Shown piece after piece: positions 9,036 through 17,302 of a stretch of 64,000 nucleotides of DNA. The stretch spans positions 1-64,000 of the forward strand of contig NZ_JAEINH010000012.1 in assembly GCF_016342785.1 (NCBI RefSeq), read 5' to 3'. The stretch comes from Sanguibacter suaedae. GTDB lineage: Bacteria; Actinomycetota; Actinomycetes; Actinomycetales; Cellulomonadaceae. The notes under the pieces are model-generated. The model saw only the letters and a program-made list of their open reading frames with translations, did not search any database and was not told the origin of the DNA. The stretch's first letter is position 1, and each line of letters begins with the position of its first letter. Both the position numbers and the translations under genes were made by a program.

Positions 9036-9932
9036 ATGCCGCACGACCTGTCCCGCCTCTCGCTCAACACGGCGACCACCAAGCTCCTCACGCTCCCGGA
9101 CGCGGTCGACGCAGCCGCACGCGCGGGGTACGGCGCGGTCGGCCTGTGGCGGGACCGCGTCCAGGAGACCGGCGCCGAGAAGGCCGCGAAGGTCGTCGCC
9201 GACGCCGGGCTGCGCGTGTCGTCGCTGTGTCGCGGCGGGTTCCTCACCGCGTCCGACGAGGCGGGAATCGCGTCCGCGCTCGACGACAACAAGGCGGCCA
9301 TCGTCGAGGCGGCGACGGTCGGGACGAGCGAGCTCGTGTTCGTCGTCGGCGGGCTCCCCGCCGCGACCGTCCCCGGCGGACCGGCCCGGACTCCCGAGAC
9401 CTCCGCCGAGCGCGATGCGGAGCGTGACGTCGTCGCGACGCGGCAGCGGGTCGCCGACCGCATAGGGGACCTCGCGCCCTTCGCGGCGGAGCACGGCGTG
9501 CGCATCGTGCTCGAGCCGCTGCACCCGATCTTCGCCGCCGACCGCGCGGTGATCTCCACCCTGGGCCAGGGCCTCGACCTGGCGGCCCCGCACCCGGCCC
9601 ACGTCGTGGGCGTGGTCGTCGACACGTACCACGTGTGGTGGGACCCGGACCTCCAGGCGCAGGTCGCCCGGGCCGGGGCGGAGGGCCGGATCGCGTCGTA
9701 CCAGGTGTGCGACTGGATCCTGCCCCTCGCCGCCGACCCTCTCCTGTCCCGCGGCTACATGGGTGACGGCTACGTCGACTTCCGCACCATCACGCGGTGG
9801 GTGACAGCCGCCGGGTACACCGGGGACGTGGAGGTCGAGATCTTCAACCAGGAGATCTGGGACACCGACGGTGACTCCGTCGTCGCGACCGTCGCCGATC
9901 GCTACGCGGAGCTCGTCCTGCCCCACCTGTGA
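9036..9932 (+). CDS. Sugar phosphate isomerase/epimerase family protein
   Basis: The 298-residue product is a xylose-isomerase-like TIM-barrel protein. Probable metal ligands are E160 in RIVLEPLHP, D196 and H199 in VVDTYHVWWD, and a late Glu in VEVEIFNQE, the pattern of the AP_endonuc_2/IolE-IolI-like superfamily. ATG 9036 has a GGAGA ribosome-binding site five bases upstream. A longer frame beginning near 8913 would run through the promoter and is rejected. The gene stands alone between its operator-controlled promoter and a convergent acetyltransferase gene only four bases away. The operator matches that of the SDR/flavoprotein/reductase set, so the genes may act on one substrate such as a cyclitol or uncommon sugar. 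Exact reaction unknown. Confidence 0.85.
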   Translation: MPHDLSRLSLNTATTKLLTLPDAVDAAARAGYGAVGLWRDRVQETGAEKAAKVVADAGLRVSSLCRGGFLTASDEAGIASALDDNKAAIVEAATVGTSELVFVVGGLPAATVPGGPARTPETSAERDAERDVVATRQRVADRIGDLAPFAAEHGVRIVLEPLHPIFAADRAVISTLGQGLDLAAPHPAHVVGVVVDTYHVWWDPDLQAQVARAGAEGRIASYQVCDWILPLAADPLLSRGYMGDGYVDFRTITRWVTAAGYTGDVEVEIFNQEIWDTDGDSVVATVADRYAELVLPHL

Positions 9933-9936
9933 CGGG

Positions 9937-11247
9937 CTAGAAGCTCGTCACCCCGTACACGGAGCGCTCCGGGGTGAGAAGCGTCCGCAGCCGCTGCACG
10001 GCGCCCGGCGCGTGCTCGTGGAGCAGACCGGCGGCGGCGAGGGTCACGACGTCGGAGCCGCCGAGGTAGCACGACGCGAGGACGGACACGTCGAGCTCGA
10101 CGTCCGCACCCTGCGCAGGGTCGCCGTCCGGGCCGACCAGGCGCTCCACCGTGCCGTCGCCCCCCGACGCGGTGAGCCGGAAGGTGCCGTCCGCGAGGCC
10201 CAGCCGGTCGTGGACGCGCAGGGTGACCGTGGCGTCAGCCGCGTAGGGGCGCGCCTCGAGCGCGGCGACGGGATCGAGGATCCGCAACCACACGTGGTCC
10301 TGCTCGCGGGCGACGGTGAGGTGCCGGTTGTCGGCGAGCGCGTGGACGAGGACGTCGTCGATGGGCGCGGCCTTCCAGGTGATCTCGGTGACGAGGTCGA
10401 TGGACGCGAGGAGCTCCCAGAGGCCCAGGTAGGCGTCGTCGGACGCGGTGACGAGGTCCACGACGGTGAGGACCACGTCGTCGCCGCGCTCGGCGCTGCG
10501 GTACGTGACGTACCCGTCGGGTGTGCCCTCCGGTGAGAAGTGGAGGGCGGCGCGGAGGTTGGGGTCGGGCTTGGTGCCGTAGTCGACGCCGGCGAGCATG
10601 CGTGACCAGTGGCCTGCGTGGCGGTCGACGGACCCTGTGGTCCTCGCGTGGAACGCGTCGAACACGGCCTCGGCGACAGGACCGAGCGTGGTGGGGTCGG
10701 CGAGCTCCACGGTCCCGCGGGAGGAGGTGAGGAGCTTGAGGGGTTCGCGCTTGCTCATGCTGATGGTGCGCTGGCGGGTGGCGGGACCGAACCCGAAGCG
10801 GCGGTAGATGGTGGCCTCCGTCGCGGTGAGGGCGGCGACGGCCGCACCGCGCTCGGCCGCACGGTGGAGGTCGCCCGTCATCATACGGCGCAGGATGCCG
10901 CGGCGGCGGTGCGTGGGGCGCACGGTGACGTCCGAGATGAGGTGCGCGTCGACCAGGCGGCCACCGCCGACGTTGAGGGTCTTGGTGAACGACACGAAGG
11001 TCCCGACGGGCTGGTCGGCACCGAGCGTCCCGGGGCGGGTCTCGCGGGCGTACACGCCGGTGAGCTCACGGTCGTCGGTGATCATGCGGCGTGCCTCGGC
11101 GGCGACGGTCTCGGGGTCGTCGTGGTGCGTCTCGTGGAAGGCGAGGCGTTCGGCGGCGACCCAGCCGGCGGTCGCGGGCGTCGCGGCACCGTCGACGATC
11201 TCGGGGGCGAAACGGCGGAGCTCGTAGTCATGGTCGAAGGAGGGCAT
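9937..11247 (-). CDS. Eis-type GNAT family N-acetyltransferase
   Basis: This 436-residue protein has the length and build of the actinobacterial Eis (enhanced intracellular survival) family: an N-terminal GNAT domain, a second GNAT-like domain and a C-terminal sterol-carrier-protein-2-like fold. Acetyl-CoA binding is shown by VTVRPTHRRRGILRRMM around residues 108-124, and YRRFGFG near residue 150 closes the first domain. The protein ends in SVYGVTSF, consistent with the C-terminal carboxylate used for catalysis in Eis proteins. Known members acetylate several amines of aminoglycosides or protein and polyamine substrates. The target here is unknown. It is a single gene, tail to tail with the isomerase gene. 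Confidence 0.88.
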   Translation of the reverse strand: MPSFDHDYELRRFAPEIVDGAATPATAGWVAAERLAFHETHHDDPETVAAEARRMITDDRELTGVYARETRPGTLGADQPVGTFVSFTKTLNVGGGRLVDAHLISDVTVRPTHRRRGILRRMMTGDLHRAAERGAAVAALTATEATIYRRFGFGPATRQRTISMSKREPLKLLTSSRGTVELADPTTLGPVAEAVFDAFHARTTGSVDRHAGHWSRMLAGVDYGTKPDPNLRAALHFSPEGTPDGYVTYRSAERGDDVVLTVVDLVTASDDAYLGLWELLASIDLVTEITWKAAPIDDVLVHALADNRHLTVAREQDHVWLRILDPVAALEARPYAADATVTLRVHDRLGLADGTFRLTASGGDGTVERLVGPDGDPAQGADVELDVSVLASCYLGGSDVVTLAAAGLLHEHAPGAVQRLRTLLTPERSVYGVTSF

Positions 11248-11339
11248 CCGTCAACCCTAGGGGAAGGGCCGCAGGTGGGGGTGGCGCGCCGGTGCCGGTG
11301 AGGTGCAGGACGGCTACCACGGGGCGTGGACGGCCGACG

Positions 11340-11897
11340 TCACCGTGCGATGACGAACGGAAGCGGCTCGACCGCAGGGGACGGGTCCGTCGCGAGCCGG
11401 GCATGGGTCTCGACGTCGAACCGGGTGTCGTCGTATCGCAGCTTCTGGCGCTCGACACCCTCGGCCGGGAACCCTGCCCGGGTGGCGACCGCGCAGGAGG
11501 CGGGGTTGTTGGTCCGGTGCCCGAGCTCGAGCCGGAAGAGACCGTCCTCGAAGGCCCACGGTGCGACTGCGGCGAGCGCCCGCGCGGCGAGCCCGCGTCC
11601 GCGCGCGGGCTCTGCGAGCCAGTAGGAGACCCACGCGGTGCCGTGGCGCCGCTCGATCGCGGAGAGACTCACGTTCCCCACGGCCTGGTCGTCCACGACG
11701 ACGGCCCACGACCGCAGGCCGGAGTCGGAGCGCAGGTAGTGCTCGATGTACGTGGCAGCGAGCGCGTCGGTCGAGAGGTCGGCACCGCCGACCTGGGCGG
11801 CGAGGTCCGGCGCGGAAGCGACGGCGAAGCGGAGGGCACACGCGTCCTGCGGGCGCCAGGGGCGGAGGACCGCGGTCACCAGGCAGCCGTCCGGCAC
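11340..11897 (-). CDS. GNAT family N-acetyltransferase (RimJ/RimL-like)
   Basis: The 185-residue product looks like a RimJ/RimL-type GNAT. Visible features are the acetyl-CoA-binding stretch AEPARGRGLAARALAAVAPW around residues 93-112 and the late motif RLELGHRTNNPASCAVATRA with the usual Asn, followed by a GF turn. The start taken is GTG at 11897; a second GTG six codons later is possible. The start lies four bases behind the stop codon of the TetR-family gene, so the two are probably co-transcribed and translationally coupled. Substrate unknown: possibly a ribosomal-protein N-terminus or a small amine. Confidence 0.85.
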   Translation of the reverse strand: MPDGCLVTAVLRPWRPQDACALRFAVASAPDLAAQVGGADLSTDALAATYIEHYLRSDSGLRSWAVVVDDQAVGNVSLSAIERRHGTAWVSYWLAEPARGRGLAARALAAVAPWAFEDGLFRLELGHRTNNPASCAVATRAGFPAEGVERQKLRYDDTRFDVETHARLATDPSPAVEPLPFVIAR

Positions 11898-11901
11898 CGG
11901 G

Positions 11902-12510
11902 TCATGCGGCGCTCTCGCCGTCGTGGAGGATGCCGAGGACGGCGAGCCGCAGGGTGTCCTCCTCGTGGGCGAGCCGCGTGCTGTCGGCGGGCAGGGCGCG
12001 TTCGACCGCCAGGCCGTTGACGACCGTGACGAGGAATCGGGCGCGGCGCTCGTCGTCCCCGGCGGGGACGGCGCCCTCGTCCCGGAGGACCGTCAGCCAT
12101 CGTTCGATGCGTCGCACCGCGAGGCGTTCGAGGGCGAGGTACGTGGTCGTCGCGTCTGCGGTCGGTGGGGTCGCCACGTAGGCCTGGAAGGTCGACCGCC
12201 ACGTCTCTCGCGCCTTGTCGCCCGTCCCGATCGCGGCGAGGAGCTGCCGGAGGCACCTGATGAGCCGTTCCGCCGGTGGCGTGTCGAGGTCGTGGATGGG
12301 GTCGCCCGGGATCTCGATGTCGTAGAGACCGGCGACCACGGTGTCGACGAGCTCTCGCTGGGTGGGGAAGAAGTGCCGCAGCGACCCCGTGCTCACCCCG
12401 GCCCGGGCCGCGACGGCGCGCACCGACAGCCGTGCCGTGGGGTCCTCTCCCAGCATGGTGGCTGCCGCGATGAGGATCTTGTCCCGGGTGCTGTGCTCGT
12501 GCGTCGTCAT
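11902..12510 (-). CDS. TetR family transcriptional regulator
   Basis: This 202-residue protein has an N-terminal TetR DNA-binding domain: RDKILIAAATML for the first helix, then LSVRAVAARAGVSTGSLRHF at about 28-47 as the helix-turn-helix. The C-terminal two thirds are helical and form the ligand and dimer domain. It is the first gene of a two-gene unit with the GNAT gene and is divergent from a membrane protein gene. A large inverted repeat fills the shared intergenic region, which suggests autoregulation and control of the divergent gene. Ligand unknown. Confidence 0.92.
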   Translation of the reverse strand: MTTHEHSTRDKILIAAATMLGEDPTARLSVRAVAARAGVSTGSLRHFFPTQRELVDTVVAGLYDIEIPGDPIHDLDTPPAERLIRCLRQLLAAIGTGDKARETWRSTFQAYVATPPTADATTTYLALERLAVRRIERWLTVLRDEGAVPAGDDERRARFLVTVVNGLAVERALPADSTRLAHEEDTLRLAVLGILHDGESAA

Positions 12511-12533
12511 CCGTACCTCCTCACCCCATCCTA

Positions 12534-12581
12534 CTGATACACCGTGCTAGCGTTCTTCATGGTACTAGCACGCTGTACTAG
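12534..12581. promoter_or_regulatory. Inverted repeat, probable TetR operator
   Basis: Arms at 12534-12550 and 12565-12581 are 17 bases each and match at 14 positions when one is reverse-complemented. The inner eight bases, CGTGCTAG and CTAGCACG, pair perfectly. The site sits between the TetR gene (start 12510) and the divergent membrane protein gene (start 12604), where a repressor would block both promoters. Confidence 0.65.
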
Positions 12582-12603
12582 ACGAGTGTAGAGGGGAAGA
12601 CCG

Positions 12604-13254
12604 ATGGAGACACGCTGGAGCCGGTGGCGTCAGGCGAGGCGCCTCAGGTCCGGGGACGGGCGCCCGATGCCTCGGTTCCGGTGGTGGCAGATCTTCTCGA
12701 GGTCGGTGTTCGCGATCGACCTCCGAGGACCGGACGGCCGCGCCCGGAACCACTGCGTCGACGTCCGCCCGTGGGGCGACCGCGACGACGGCGAGGTCCG
12801 AGCCCGTCTCTACGTCGACGGCGCGCTGGAGCTCGTCTCGCGCGTCCCCGCCCGCTTCCCCGTCCCGGGCGGGGAGATCGAGGTCGCCGTCGGGTCCTTC
12901 GGCATGAAGCGGTGCCACCACGTCGGTGACGACAGGACGTCCACCCCGCTGACACCGCACCCCCGGTCGGCAGAAGGCCGACGGGCGCACCTCGACCGCG
13001 CACACCCGACCCTCAGCCGCACGGTCGGGGCCGTCTCCCTGGCCCTCGTGCTCGTCGGGCTCTGCCTCGCGCTCCCCCCGATCATCGAGCCCATCTCGCA
13101 GATCCCCCCGATCGCCGAATCCGTCGGCACCTTCGAGTCGCCCGTGGACCTCCCGCTGTGGCTCGAGATCACGCTCGGGATCCTGGCCGTCCTCGGCAGC
13201 GTGGAGCGCGCCCTGCGCCTGCGCTCCACGTGGATCGACGACCTCGCCAGCTGA
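12604..13254 (+). CDS. Hypothetical membrane protein under TetR control
   Basis: I do not recognise the family of this 216-residue protein. Residues 1-110 are soluble-looking and basic at the N-terminus (METRWSRWRQARRLR), with Trp-rich FRWWQIFSRSVF near residue 25. Two hydrophobic segments follow, VGAVSLALVLVGLCLALPPI at about 139-158 and LWLEITLGILAVLGSV at about 182-197. This suggests a cytoplasmic N-terminal domain anchored by a hairpin of two membrane helices. The start ATG has a strong GAGGGGA site just upstream. It is divergent from a TetR gene with a shared operator, so it is probably the regulated target. No transport or enzyme motif is visible. Confidence 0.75.
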   Translation: METRWSRWRQARRLRSGDGRPMPRFRWWQIFSRSVFAIDLRGPDGRARNHCVDVRPWGDRDDGEVRARLYVDGALELVSRVPARFPVPGGEIEVAVGSFGMKRCHHVGDDRTSTPLTPHPRSAEGRRAHLDRAHPTLSRTVGAVSLALVLVGLCLALPPIIEPISQIPPIAESVGTFESPVDLPLWLEITLGILAVLGSVERALRLRSTWIDDLAS

Positions 13255-13267
13255 CGACACCCAAAGG

Positions 13268-13303
13268 GTTGTGCACAACTTGATCGCGTCCTACTGTCGA
13301 GTC
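13268..13303 (+). promoter_or_regulatory. ohrR promoter with OhrR-like operator; leaderless start
   Basis: GTTGTGCACAAC at 13268-13279 is a perfect 12-base palindrome overlapping a -35 box (TTGTGC, 13269-13274). TACTGT at 13292-13297 follows after 17 bases. The ohrR ATG begins six bases after the -10 box, so transcription should start at or next to the A of ATG. Binding of OhrR to the palindrome is inferred from its position. Confidence 0.65.
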
Positions 13304-13801
13304 ATGGAGTCCGCAGCACCCTCACCGTCCGTCCTGCAGCTCGACCAGCAGGTCTGCTTCCAGCTCTACCGCGGCGAGCGCGCCGTCCTCGGCGCGTACC
13401 GGGACCTCCTGACCGACCTGGGCCTCACGTACCCCCAGTACCTCGTCCTCCTCGTGCTGTGGGAGGACGACGGGGTGCGCGTCTCGCACATCGGGGCGCG
13501 CCTCTCCCTGGAGTCGGGGACGCTCTCGCCGCTCCTGCGCCGCATGGAGCAGGCGGGGTGGGTGGCCCGCACGCGGGACACCGACGACGAGCGTGTCGTG
13601 CGCGTCGCGCTCACACCGGAGGGCGCGACCCTCCGGGAGCGCGCCCTCGGGATCCCCGAGGGCCTCGCCCGACGGGGTGGGCTCGACCTCGAGGAGACGG
13701 CGACCCTCGCCCACCTCCTCGGCAAGCTCTGCAACAACCTCTCAGGCGTCGCCGACGCCCCGACAGAAGGAGAACACCATGGACGCCCTGTACACCGCTG
13801 A
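13304..13801 (+). CDS. ohrR: OhrR, MarR-family organic peroxide sensor
   Basis: The 165-residue product is a MarR-family winged-helix repressor of the OhrR type. The N-terminal LQLDQQVCFQLYRGER carries the reactive peroxide-sensing cysteine (C18) in its family position. The helix-turn-helix VSHIGARLSLESGTLSPLLR and the beta-wing with DERVVRVAL are intact. In known OhrR proteins, oxidation of this Cys by organic hydroperoxides releases the repressor from the ohr promoter. ATG 13304 fits both the family N-terminus and a leaderless transcript. The 3' end overlaps ohr by 23 bases, so the two form one operon, with repression of both inferred from the palindrome upstream. Confidence 0.92.
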   Translation: MESAAPSPSVLQLDQQVCFQLYRGERAVLGAYRDLLTDLGLTYPQYLVLLVLWEDDGVRVSHIGARLSLESGTLSPLLRRMEQAGWVARTRDTDDERVVRVALTPEGATLRERALGIPEGLARRGGLDLEETATLAHLLGKLCNNLSGVADAPTEGEHHGRPVHR

Positions 13802-14201
13802 GGCCCTCGCCACCGGCGGCGGCCGCAACGGCCACGTCGTGACCCCGGACTCCCGCATCGACCTGGACCTCGCGGTCCCGCAGGCGATGGGCGGCTCGGG
13901 TGCGGGCGCCAACCCGGAGCAGCTGTTCGCGGCCGGCTACGCCGCGTGCTTCCACTCGGCGCTCCAGAGCGCCGCGCGCACCGCGAAGGTGAAGATCGAC
14001 GGGTCGAGCGTCGGGGCGCAGGTGAGCATCGGCTCCATGGGCGACGGCGCGTTCGGCCTGGCCGTGACGCTGGAGATCGTCATCCCCGACGTCCCGGCCG
14101 AGCAGGCCCGTGAGCTCGCCGAGGCGGCGCACCAGATCTGCCCGTACTCGAACGCGACGCGCGGCAACATCGAGGTCACCCTCGAGGTCGTCGAGGACTG
14201 A
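13779..14201 (+). CDS. ohr: Organic hydroperoxide resistance protein Ohr
   Basis: This 140-residue protein is a normal-length Ohr of the OsmC/Ohr fold, a thiol peroxidase that reduces organic and fatty-acid hydroperoxides in the cytoplasm. The two redox cysteines are present: C57 in GYAACFHSAL and C121 in ICPYSNATRGN. NPEQLFAAGYA around residues 45-55 is also conserved. ATG 13779 follows an AAGGAGA site and starts inside the end of ohrR, so the pair is translated together. Family members are recycled by lipoylated proteins; none are encoded nearby. Confidence 0.95.
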   Translation: MDALYTAEALATGGGRNGHVVTPDSRIDLDLAVPQAMGGSGAGANPEQLFAAGYAACFHSALQSAARTAKVKIDGSSVGAQVSIGSMGDGAFGLAVTLEIVIPDVPAEQARELAEAAHQICPYSNATRGNIEVTLEVVED

Positions 14202-14301
14202 CCCCTGAGCGAGGCCCCGCGAGCGCGGGGCGGGCGGGCGTGTCGGTGGCCGCGGGTACGGTGCGGGTGAAAATGCCGTCACCACCTGGGAGAACGCGTC
14301 G

Positions 14302-14529
14302 ATGCGCCTGCGCCTGCCGTCCGTCTGGCCGGTCGCGCTCGTCGCGATCCTCGTGACCGGCATCGCCGGCGGGGCCTTCGAGGGCTGGTCGTGGGTCCCG
14401 CCCCTGGGCCTCATCCTGGTGGGTCTCGCCGCGGCGTTCGTCCCGGAACCCCGGCGTCGCAGGCGCACGCGCTCCGGACGCCGCGCCCGGGCACGGACCC
14501 GGCGGGCGGCACGAGCCGCCCGCCGGTGA
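14302..14529 (+). CDS. Small membrane protein with a basic tail
   Basis: This is a 75-residue frame with two hydrophobic segments (about 8-24, WPVALVAILVTGIAGGAF, and 29-47, WVPPLGLILVGLAAAF). A very basic Arg-rich tail of some 27 residues follows. The ATG is preceded by GGGAGAAC. It ends 13 bases from the convergent xylB gene. No family is recognised. The Arg-rich tail could partly reflect GC-rich codon bias, so confidence is moderate. Confidence 0.5.
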   Translation: MRLRLPSVWPVALVAILVTGIAGGAFEGWSWVPPLGLILVGLAAAFVPEPRRRRRTRSGRRARARTRRAARAARR

Positions 14530-14542
14530 CCGTCCTCGTCCG

Positions 14543-15988
14543 CTAGACGAGGTCGCGGACCGCCGCGTACTGCTCCCGGACGACGGGCGTGGGGTCGCCG
14601 TCGAGGACGGCGTTCGCCGGTGCGGCCGCCGACCACACGGGCGGCTCCTGCGCCCCGGACAGCACCCACGCCGCCTGCCTCGCGGCACCGTCGGCGACGT
14701 ACTCGCCCGGCTGGGGCACCTCGACGGGCATGCCCAGCACGAGCGGCGCGATGCGCCGGACCGCCTCCGAGCGCGCTCCTCCGCCGATGAGCAGCAACCG
14801 GTCCACCTGTACGCCCTGGGCGCGCAGCGCGTCCAGACCGTCGGCGAGACCGCAGAGCATGCCCTCGACGGCCGCGCGCGCGAGGTGCGCGGGGGTCATC
14901 GTCTCGAGCCGCACCCCGTGGAGCGTCCCGGTGGCGTCGGGACGGTTGGGTGTCCGCTCGCCCTCGAGGTAAGGCACGAGCACCAGCCCGTCCGCCCCTG
15001 CCGGCGCGGACAGCGCCAGCGCGGACAGCCCCGCGTGGTCGACTCCCAGCATGGCCGCAGCCCCGTCGAGCACCCGGCTCGCGTTGAGCGTGCACGCGAG
15101 CGGCAGGAACGCCCCCGTCGCGTCGGAGAACCCGGCGACCAGGCCGGACCCGTCGGCGGACGGGCGGTCCGTGATCGCCGAGACGACGCCGGACGTGCCG
15201 ATGGAGATGGCGACGTCCCCGGGGACCATGCCGAGGCCCAGGGCCGCGGCGGCGTTGTCCCCGGCACCCGGGCCGAGCGTCAGCCCGTGGAAGGTCCCCA
15301 CGGCCTCCCCCGGAGCGAGGACGCGCGGCAGCGTGACTCGCTCCGACGCGCCCTCGCCGAGGGCGAGGTCGAGGAGCTCCGGGAGGTACTCGCCGGTGGC
15401 GCCGGAGAAGTACCCCGTGCCCGACGCGTCGGACCGGTCGGTGACGAGCGCCGAGAGGTCCTTCGCGGCGCCCACCGTGCCACCGGCACCGGAGATCTGC
15501 CACGTGAGCCAGTCGTGCGGCAGCGCGACCGCCGCCACACGGGCCGCGTTCTCCGGCTCGTGGGTGGCGAGCCACCGCAGCTTGGTGACCGTGAGCGACG
15601 CGACCGGCACGGAGCCGATCGCGTCGGCCCACGCCTGCGCGCCGTCCGTGCCGCGCGCCTCACCGAGCTCGGCGACGAGGTCGAGCGCGGCCCCGGCGGA
15701 CCGGGTGTCGTTCCACAGCAGCGCGGGGCGGATCACCTCGCCGTCGGCGTCGAGCACGACCATGCCGTGCTGCTGGCCGCCGACGGACAGCGCGGACACG
15801 TCGTCGAGCCCTCCCGCGGCCGTGACCGCCGCACCGAAGGCCTCCCACCATGCGGCAGGGTCCACCTCGGTGCCGGCGGGGTGCGCCGCGGACCCGAAGC
15901 GCACGAGCGCCCCGGTCTCCGCGTCGCGGATCACGACCTTGCAGGACTGCGTCGAGGAGTCGACGCCTGCGACGAGACGGCGTGCCAC
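14543..15988 (-). CDS. xylB: Xylulokinase
   Basis: The 481-residue protein is a FGGY-family carbohydrate kinase that phosphorylates D-xylulose to xylulose-5-phosphate with ATP. It begins with the phosphate-binding [13 protein letters not shown] and contains the substrate motif [13 protein letters not shown]. The catalytic Asp is in [15 protein letters not shown], and the ATP-binding [10 protein letters not shown] and [15 protein letters not shown] are also present. Length is normal for XylB. The GTG start at 15988 is one base beyond the xylA stop codon, so translation is coupled to xylA. The order xylA-xylB with a divergent ROK regulator is the standard actinobacterial xylose operon. Confidence 0.95.
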   Translation of the reverse strand: MARRLVAGVDSSTQSCKVVIRDAETGALVRFGSAAHPAGTEVDPAAWWEAFGAAVTAAGGLDDVSALSVGGQQHGMVVLDADGEVIRPALLWNDTRSAGAALDLVAELGEARGTDGAQAWADAIGSVPVASLTVTKLRWLATHEPENAARVAAVALPHDWLTWQISGAGGTVGAAKDLSALVTDRSDASGTGYFSGATGEYLPELLDLALGEGASERVTLPRVLAPGEAVGTFHGLTLGPGAGDNAAAALGLGMVPGDVAISIGTSGVVSAITDRPSADGSGLVAGFSDATGAFLPLACTLNASRVLDGAAAMLGVDHAGLSALALSAPAGADGLVLVPYLEGERTPNRPDATGTLHGVRLETMTPAHLARAAVEGMLCGLADGLDALRAQGVQVDRLLLIGGGARSEAVRRIAPLVLGMPVEVPQPGEYVADGAARQAAWVLSGAQEPPVWSAAAPANAVLDGDPTPVVREQYAAVRDLV

Positions 15989-15989
15989 G

Positions 15990-17174
15990 TCAGCTCCCGA
16001 CGAGGTGACGCAGCGCGAGCTGGTTGAGGCGCACGAACCCGAAGTCGCGCTCCGCGGCGGCGTCGGCGTCGAAGTCCTCGAAGGACGCCGTGTCCAGGAG
16101 GAGCTCGGTGACGGACTCGCCCTCGGCGAGGGTCGGGGTGGCGAGCTCGAAGATCCCGGCGGTACGGAACGCCTCCTGGACCTCGGGGTCGGCACGGTAC
16201 GCCGCGGCCTTCGCCGCGAGCATGTCGTACATCTCCATGTTCGCCTTGGCGGAGTCCCACACGCCCGCGTCGGTCTCGGTGCGCGACGGCTTGTAGTCGA
16301 AGTGGCGCGGGCCCGTGTAGCGGGGGGCGTCGGGGCTGCCCGGGAAGCCGTTCTCGACGAGGTCCACGGTGAAGAACGCCGAGAGCAGGTCGCCGTGACC
16401 GAACACGAGGTCCTGGTCGAACTTGATGGACCGCTGACCGTTGAGGTCGATGTGGAAGAGCTTGCCCGACCACAGGGCCTGAGCGAGGCCGTGCGTGTAG
16501 TTGAGGCCGGCCATCTGCTCGTGGCCCGTCTCGGGGTTGAGACCCACGATGTCGCCGTGCTCGAGCTCGGCGATGAAGCCGAGGGCGTGCCCGACGGTGG
16601 GCAGGAAGATGTCACCGCGCGGCTCGTTGGGCTTGGGCTCCAGGGCGATCTTCACGTCGTAGCCCTTGGCCTTGATGTAGCTCGCGACGAGGTCCACGCC
16701 CTCCTTGTAGCGCTCGAGCGCGGCGTGGAGGTCCTTGGCGCCGTCGTACTCGGAGCCCTCGCGCCCGCCCCACATGACGAAGGTCTTGGCGCCGAGCTCG
16801 GCCGTGAGGTCGACGTTGCGCAGCACCTTGCGGAGCGCGAAGCGGCGCACGGAACGGTCGTTCGACGTGAGGCCGCCGTCCTTGAAGACGGGGTGGGAGA
16901 AGAGGTTGGTGGTGACCATCTCGATGGTCAGGCCGGTCTCCTCCGCGGCGGTGCGCACCTCGCCGAGGAGGCGGTCGCGGGTCGCGGCGTCGGACCCGAA
17001 GGGCACCACGTCGTCGTCGTGGAAGGTGAAGCCCCAGGCGCCCAGCTCGGCGAGCTTGCGGACGGCACGGGCGGGGTCGAGCACGGGGCGCGTGGCGGCG
17101 CCGAACTGGTCCTGGGCGGCCCAGCCGACGGTCCAGAGGCCGAAGGAGTAGTTGATGCCGGAGGTGGTGGTCAC
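15990..17174 (-). CDS. xylA: Xylose isomerase
   Basis: This 394-residue TIM-barrel enzyme converts D-xylose to D-xylulose. The length matches the class I isomerases of Actinoplanes and Streptomyces. Signature stretches are [12 protein letters not shown] with the catalytic-base His (H52), [13 protein letters not shown], and metal-binding [27 protein letters not shown] and FHIDLNGQ. Translation starts at GTG 17174, behind GGAGAC. It is the first gene of the xylA-xylB operon. Control by the divergent ROK protein is inferred from gene order. Confidence 0.96.
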   Translation of the reverse strand: MTTTSGINYSFGLWTVGWAAQDQFGAATRPVLDPARAVRKLAELGAWGFTFHDDDVVPFGSDAATRDRLLGEVRTAAEETGLTIEMVTTNLFSHPVFKDGGLTSNDRSVRRFALRKVLRNVDLTAELGAKTFVMWGGREGSEYDGAKDLHAALERYKEGVDLVASYIKAKGYDVKIALEPKPNEPRGDIFLPTVGHALGFIAELEHGDIVGLNPETGHEQMAGLNYTHGLAQALWSGKLFHIDLNGQRSIKFDQDLVFGHGDLLSAFFTVDLVENGFPGSPDAPRYTGPRHFDYKPSRTETDAGVWDSAKANMEMYDMLAAKAAAYRADPEVQEAFRTAGIFELATPTLAEGESVTELLLDTASFEDFDADAAAERDFGFVRLNQLALRHLVGS

Positions 17175-17250
17175 AAGGGTCTCCTCGTCGAGATGCGGTG
17201 GTCGCTCGCGCCCGTCGGACGCTCCGGGGTACCGGCGTCGGTGCCGTACC

Positions 17251-17302
17251 CTCGATTTGTTGTATGGCTGAACTTATCCCTCCGGGCCGGTAGGGTCAAC
17301 CC
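17251..17302. promoter_or_regulatory. xylA-xylR intergenic control region; leaderless xylR start
   Basis: The stretch 17254-17277 is unusually AT-rich for this genome and lies between the divergent xylA and ROK genes, where the ROK operator is expected. On the plus strand CTGAAC (17268-17273) and TAGGGT (17291-17296) are 17 bases apart, and the regulator ATG lies six bases after the -10 box. This points to a leaderless transcript. I could not define the operator symmetry with certainty. Confidence 0.5.
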
